A stretch of 64,000 bases of DNA from Halalkalibacillus sediminis (GTDB lineage: Bacteria > Bacillota > Bacilli > Bacillales > Alkalibacillaceae), in assembly GCF_002844535.1 (NCBI RefSeq), contig NZ_PJNH01000004.1:194074-258073 (forward strand). Direction: 5' to 3'. Made by a program: the position numbers and the translations under genes. Position 1 is the first letter of the stretch. Each line of letters begins with the position of its first letter. The notes under the pieces were generated by a model, which made no database searches, was not told where the DNA came from, and saw only the letters and a list, made by a program, of their open reading frames with translations. Shown one piece after another: positions 60,253 to 64,000 of the stretch.

Positions 60253-63200
60253 ATGAGTCAGGATGTACCTATTTTAGATTCACAATTCTCCCCGCCGTCA
60301 GTGAAAGAGCAGTTTGTCCAGAGGGCACGATTACATAAAAAACTTCAGCAAATTAAATCTTACCCTGTGACACTTATCCATTCTGGTGCAGGTTATGGCA
60401 AGAGCACAGGACTGAGTTCTTACTTATCACAAGTGAAAGAGCAAGTTTGTTGGTTCTCTATAACTAAATACGATACAGATCTGGTTCCATTCTTGACGAA
60501 GTTGATCTTTTCCGTGAGAAAACATTCTCCTAGTTTCGGCGCTAGGGTATTACAAGAAATCGAAGAGATCGATCATAAAATTCAGGAACACGAGCAATGG
60601 TCACTAATGACGTTGATGATTAATGAGCTTTCAGAGTTTGGGGAGCCTGTGATCATTGTATTGGATGACGCACACCATCTTCTAAGCTCTCAAGTTGCTT
60701 CAAAGTGGATCCAGTTGTTGATAGAACATTTAGTTGAAAATGTGCACTTGGTACTGTCTTCAAGGAGTCGCCCTCAGTGGAAATCGCTCTCTCGTCTTAA
60801 AATAAAAGGTGAGTTGAATGAGGTCACTCAAGAAGATCTTATGTTGAGCCGTGATGAAGTGGCGCACTTGATTCAAGACATCCACGAAATTGATATCGAG
60901 GAGTACGCAATCGATGTGATACATGAAACGACTGAAGGATGGGCGATAGCGTGTGGTATGCTCGTTCAACAGATGGCTTCAGGAGAGGATATGAAGCGGC
61001 TTTTGCAACAAGATGCCGCATCTCTTGATGATTTGTTCCAATATATGGTGATGGAAGTGTTATCGAAACAACCTTTAATCATCCAAAAGTTCCTGGAACA
61101 AACGAGTATTTTAGAAGTTCTTTCAGTAGAGACCTGTGACCGGATTCTCGGTATTCACAGTTCTAAACAAATGCTTGAGGATCTCGCTGGACAGAACTTA
61201 TTTATTCAAAAAGTTGATGAAAATCATTACCGATACCATGCACTTTTTAAAGTGTTCTTAGAAAACCAATTGTACCGAAATGACCAGATGGAATATCAAC
61301 GTTTGAATCGTGAAGCGGCATATTATTTTGAAGAACATAGTGATTTTGAAAAAGCGGTGCAACATCATTTAATGATTCTACAAGAAGGCGATGCTGCTAG
61401 GTTACTTGCTTTGCATGGAAAAGAAATGCTGAGCCAAGGGAAGTTGGAACGACTTTCTGAACAGCTGGAGCAACTTTCCGATGAATCAAAGAATCGGTAT
61501 CCTATGCTCTGGTATTATAGTGGAGAAATTTTGCGTTATCGTTCGAAATATGATCAAGCGGAAAGTGCTTATGACCGTTCAATAGATATTTCTAAAAAAG
61601 GTGAAGATCACTACGTATTAAGTATGGCCTATGAAGGGAAAGCGAGAATATTTTTAGATACGATTCGCCCCGATCAAGCCGAGAAAATTTTACAGCAGGC
61701 AATTGATTACCGCGAAAAGTCCGATGTACCTGATGAAGAGAAAGCACGTCTCTACCATATGCAAGGGGAGAACTTGTTGAATTCCGGTTCAGCTAAACGT
61801 GCAGAAGCTTGGTTAAGTCAGGCTAAGAACTTGAATTTACCTATTGATGATACGAATCTAGAAGCTAGGATCTATTTGCGTACTGGACGTTTAGATCAAG
61901 CGAAACAATTTCTTTTAGAGAAAAAAGAGAAGTTTCCTTCCTATGAGTTGGACCATCTCCCTCAGTCGCATAGAGAAACCGATATTTTGTTATCAATCAT
62001 CGCTTCCTTCATGGGGCAGGCTGAGGAAGGGAAGATTTATGCGGAACAAGGGTTACAACAAGGGATTGATCATGAATCACCATTTGTTGAAGCATGCGGG
62101 TGGATGAGAATGGGTCATGCAGTTCAATTGATCAGCCGCTACGAAAAAGACTTGGCCCTCAAATGTTATGATCATGCACTTGATATTATGGAAAAGTTGA
62201 ATGTATCTAGAGGGAAAGCCGAGCCTTACATGGGGTTATGTATGTTATACGGAATGAACGGCGAGTATGAAAAAGCCTTACACGCAGGTCAAAAAGGATT
62301 ACGTGAAACAGAACAAGTGAAGGATATGTGGCTTTCTGCCGTCATCAGGCTTTGTTTAGCTATTGCCGCATTTAATTGTAAGAGGCACACGATTGCAAAC
62401 CAGTTTCTCGAAGAAGCACGACAACATTTCAAAAGTTGTGAAGACGATTACGGTCTAATGGCTTCTTCCTTTTGGGCCGCTTGTTTAGGTTTTGAGACGG
62501 GTGATGATCGGGTGTTTGCAGAAGAAATTCAAGACTTTTTACTGCGAATGCAAACAGGTTCCTATGAATTTTTTATCAAACAAAGAAGTTATTTTGGTCC
62601 GGTTGATATGCAAAATATCGCTCCGTTATTATTCAAAGCACAATCCAATGAAATCCAAGAAAGCTATGTTACTCGGATGATCCAGGAGTTAGGTTTCGGA
62701 AATTTGGAACGCCACCCTGGGTATACATTGAGAATCGAGACACTGGGTGAATTTAACGTGTTGATTGGAAATGAAGTCGTAAGCGACTCGGATTGGTCTA
62801 GAGCAAAATCAAGAGAATTATTGGAATTATTGGTTACGAAGAGAGATACGGCAATGACAAAAGAAGAGATTTTCGAATGTCTATGGCCAGATCAAAGTGA
62901 GGACAAGGCTGCAAAGAACTTCAAAGTGACGTTGAACGGTCTTTTGAAAGTTCTAGAACCAAAACGTAAAGCACGCGAAGATTCATTTTATATCATAAGA
63001 AGCGGAAGCACGTACCGATTGAATCCTCAATCGGGTTTCGATTTGGATGTAGAGGATTTCAAAGCGTTCATTCTGGCAGGAATAGATGAGAAGGATGCTG
63101 AGAAGTCTCGTGATCTTTTGAAAAAAGGGTTGAATTTATATAAGGGTAACTACTTAACTAATCGGGAATCTTATGAGTGGCTCGTACATGAGCGAGAGCG

Positions 63201-63477
63201 GCTGCAACTATTATTTTTACGTGGTGCGGAGAAATTGGCACAAACCTCCATACGACTTGAAGACTATCATACCTCTATCCACTGGTGCCAAGAAATATTG
63301 ACGTATGATCATACTTGGGAAGAGGCCTACCGGTTGATCATGTATTGCTACTACCAACAAAATAATAGGCCGCAAGCTATTAAATGGTATAAAAAATGTA
63401 AAGAAATATTGGACAAAGAACTCGGTATCGAACCGATGCAACCAACACGTGAAATGTATGAAATAATTACGAGATAG
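60253..63477 (+). CDS. MalT-like signal-transduction ATPase fused to SARP/BTAD domains
   Basis: A 1074-residue transcription activator of the STAND type. Walker A is GAGYGKST (about 45-52) and Walker B VIIVLDDAHH (about 137-146); a winged helix and then TPR-like helical repeats (about 380-760) follow as sensor. Unlike MalT, the C-terminus is not LuxR: residues 835-930 form an OmpR-like winged helix (LGEFNVLIGNEVV, KSRELLELLV, EIFECLWPDQ) and 940-1074 a BTAD domain with YRLIMYCYYQQNNRPQAIKWY. It probably activates the next gene, whose promoter carries phased repeats. ATG 60253 follows AGGAGG. Confidence 0.88.
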   Translation: MSQDVPILDSQFSPPSVKEQFVQRARLHKKLQQIKSYPVTLIHSGAGYGKSTGLSSYLSQVKEQVCWFSITKYDTDLVPFLTKLIFSVRKHSPSFGARVLQEIEEIDHKIQEHEQWSLMTLMINELSEFGEPVIIVLDDAHHLLSSQVASKWIQLLIEHLVENVHLVLSSRSRPQWKSLSRLKIKGELNEVTQEDLMLSRDEVAHLIQDIHEIDIEEYAIDVIHETTEGWAIACGMLVQQMASGEDMKRLLQQDAASLDDLFQYMVMEVLSKQPLIIQKFLEQTSILEVLSVETCDRILGIHSSKQMLEDLAGQNLFIQKVDENHYRYHALFKVFLENQLYRNDQMEYQRLNREAAYYFEEHSDFEKAVQHHLMILQEGDAARLLALHGKEMLSQGKLERLSEQLEQLSDESKNRYPMLWYYSGEILRYRSKYDQAESAYDRSIDISKKGEDHYVLSMAYEGKARIFLDTIRPDQAEKILQQAIDYREKSDVPDEEKARLYHMQGENLLNSGSAKRAEAWLSQAKNLNLPIDDTNLEARIYLRTGRLDQAKQFLLEKKEKFPSYELDHLPQSHRETDILLSIIASFMGQAEEGKIYAEQGLQQGIDHESPFVEACGWMRMGHAVQLISRYEKDLALKCYDHALDIMEKLNVSRGKAEPYMGLCMLYGMNGEYEKALHAGQKGLRETEQVKDMWLSAVIRLCLAIAAFNCKRHTIANQFLEEARQHFKSCEDDYGLMASSFWAACLGFETGDDRVFAEEIQDFLLRMQTGSYEFFIKQRSYFGPVDMQNIAPLLFKAQSNEIQESYVTRMIQELGFGNLERHPGYTLRIETLGEFNVLIGNEVVSDSDWSRAKSRELLELLVTKRDTAMTKEEIFECLWPDQSEDKAAKNFKVTLNGLLKVLEPKRKAREDSFYIIRSGSTYRLNPQSGFDLDVEDFKAFILAGIDEKDAEKSRDLLKKGLNLYKGNYLTNRESYEWLVHERERLQLLFLRGAEKLAQTSIRLEDYHTSIHWCQEILTYDHTWEEAYRLIMYCYYQQNNRPQAIKWYKKCKEILDKELGIEPMQPTREMYEIITR

Positions 63478-63480
63478 TAG

Positions 63481-63509
63481 AGCCTACTCCAGATGGGGTG
63501 GGCTTTTTT
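63481..63509 (+). terminator. Terminator of the SARP-type regulator gene
   Basis: AGCCTACTCC pairs with GGGGTGGGCT, followed by TTTTTTG. Confidence 0.85.
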
Positions 63510-63582
63510 GTGTGCTGAAACGTGGATTTTTGCAATGGTTCTCTAGGTTTAAACGGCAACTATTTTTGATTATTTGATAAGT

Positions 63583-63616
63583 CTGTAACTAGCCTGTAAC
63601 TCATATTATTTATGAT
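63583..63616 (+). promoter_or_regulatory. Promoter with 11-bp-phased direct repeats (candidate SARP operator)
   Basis: CTGTAACT occurs at 63583-63590 and again at 63594-63601, exactly 11 bases apart, on the same face of the helix. Nine bases downstream is TATGAT (63611-63616), a good -10. No normal -35 is present. SARP-type activators bind heptamer repeats with 11-base period close to the -10, so this is the expected site for the upstream regulator. Confidence 0.65.
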
Positions 63617-63667
63617 AAGAACAAGTTGAACGACATATATGAAATTCATATCCAAGGGGGAAAAAGC

Positions 63668-64000
63668 ATGACGAAGTTGAAATGGTTAGGAATGTTGCTG
63701 TTAGCTATTTTATTAGTAGGAGCTCTTGTTGCTTGTAGCGACACGTCAGATGGCGAAGATGCTGAAGAGGTTAGTGCTGAAGGAGAAGAAACTGATAGTG
63801 ATAGTGGAGAGGATACAGAAGGTGAAGAAGCAAGTGGTGAGCCGATTAAAATTGGTGTACTTGCATCTTTATCCGGGGCACTCGAATCTTATGGTATGCA
63901 AACTCAACGTGGTTTCGAGTTAGGTCTTGAATATGCTACTGATGGAACGATGGAAGTGAATGGTCGTCCGATCGAAGTCATGTTCGAAGATACTGAGACT
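63668..64000 (+). CDS. ABC transporter substrate-binding lipoprotein, branched-chain amino acid type (cut by window edge)
   Basis: The first 111 residues are visible. A lipoprotein signal ends at lipobox LVAC (about 20-23); a very acidic Glu/Ser/Asp linker follows (about 24-57), as in halophile lipoproteins. PIKIGVLASLSGALESYGMQ and RGFELGLEYA are the start of a periplasmic-binding-like domain of the LivJ/urea-binding family (Peripla_BP_6). It should deliver an amino acid, amide or urea to an ABC permease encoded beyond the window. AAGGGGG precedes ATG 63668. The regulator gene upstream probably controls it. Confidence 0.87.
   Translation, partial: MTKLKWLGMLLLAILLVGALVACSDTSDGEDAEEVSAEGEETDSDSGEDTEGEEASGEPIKIGVLASLSGALESYGMQTQRGFELGLEYATDGTMEVNGRPIEVMFEDTET

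Overview
The window is from a low-GC, endospore-forming Bacillaceae chromosome. The gene content resembles Halobacillus, Pontibacillus or Virgibacillus-type halotolerant relatives of B. subtilis; this placement is inferred from gene families, since no marker gene for taxonomy is present. Supporting signs are AGGAGG-type ribosome binding sites with frequent TTG/GTG starts, a T-box, an L-box, sigma-B and PurR-type sites, spore proteins (YjcZ, LysM-Gmad2, a Gly/Pro-rich coat-like protein) and B. subtilis-like loci such as des-desK-desR. There are no rRNA or tRNA genes, CRISPR arrays, prophage or transposase genes.

Layout. 1-0.5 kb: start of dapA on the minus strand under a lysine riboswitch. 0.8-3.4 kb: small lipoproteins and membrane proteins, including a DUF3221 lipoprotein beside a decayed tandem copy. 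3.5-7.8 kb: FMN reductase, then a type-2 isoleucyl-tRNA synthetase behind a T-box leader that is interrupted by a 96-nt structured repeat; a second copy of the repeat lies just upstream. 8-14.8 kb: two EamA transporters, a zinc alcohol dehydrogenase, an MFS permease, GMP reductase with a PurR operator, and a DUF2243/CtaG pair. 14.9-19.6 kb: a tight seven-gene operon of small-molecule-modifying enzymes (transglutaminase-like, nucleotidyltransferase-like, Nudix, APH kinase, S66 carboxypeptidase, P-loop kinase, GNAT). 19.6-32.7 kb: mixed accessory and housekeeping genes (ECF sigma factor with a SnoaL-like tail, vanadium-type haloperoxidase, DinB proteins, acetamidase family, M42 peptidase, spore LysM protein).

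32.8-45.5 kb: glutamate symporter family, TipA-type MerR regulator with a typical promoter, ATC hydrolase family, YjbQ, amidase, SLAP protein, amino acid oxidase family, CAP-LysM protein and the large catalase KatE with a sigma-B promoter. 45.6-48.6 kb: the cold/membrane-fluidity locus des-desK-desR with candidate DesR sites. 48.6-60.1 kb: HxlR regulator, RsbR-like STAS protein, CAP protein, two MITE-like elements in inverted orientation about 6 kb apart, coat-like protein, sigma-B-controlled YflT protein, YhfW-type FAD/Rieske oxidoreductase, PAS-GGDEF cyclase, YczE and a cation/proton antiporter. 60.2-64 kb: a very large MalT-like ATPase fused to a SARP/BTAD module, followed by the start of a substrate-binding lipoprotein whose promoter has 11-bp-phased direct repeats of the kind SARP regulators bind.

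Together the genes suggest a free-living cell with layered stress control (sigma-B: katE, yflT and an RsbR paralog; DesKR), feedback control of amino acid and purine supply by leader RNAs and PurR, and a set of detoxification or resistance enzymes.
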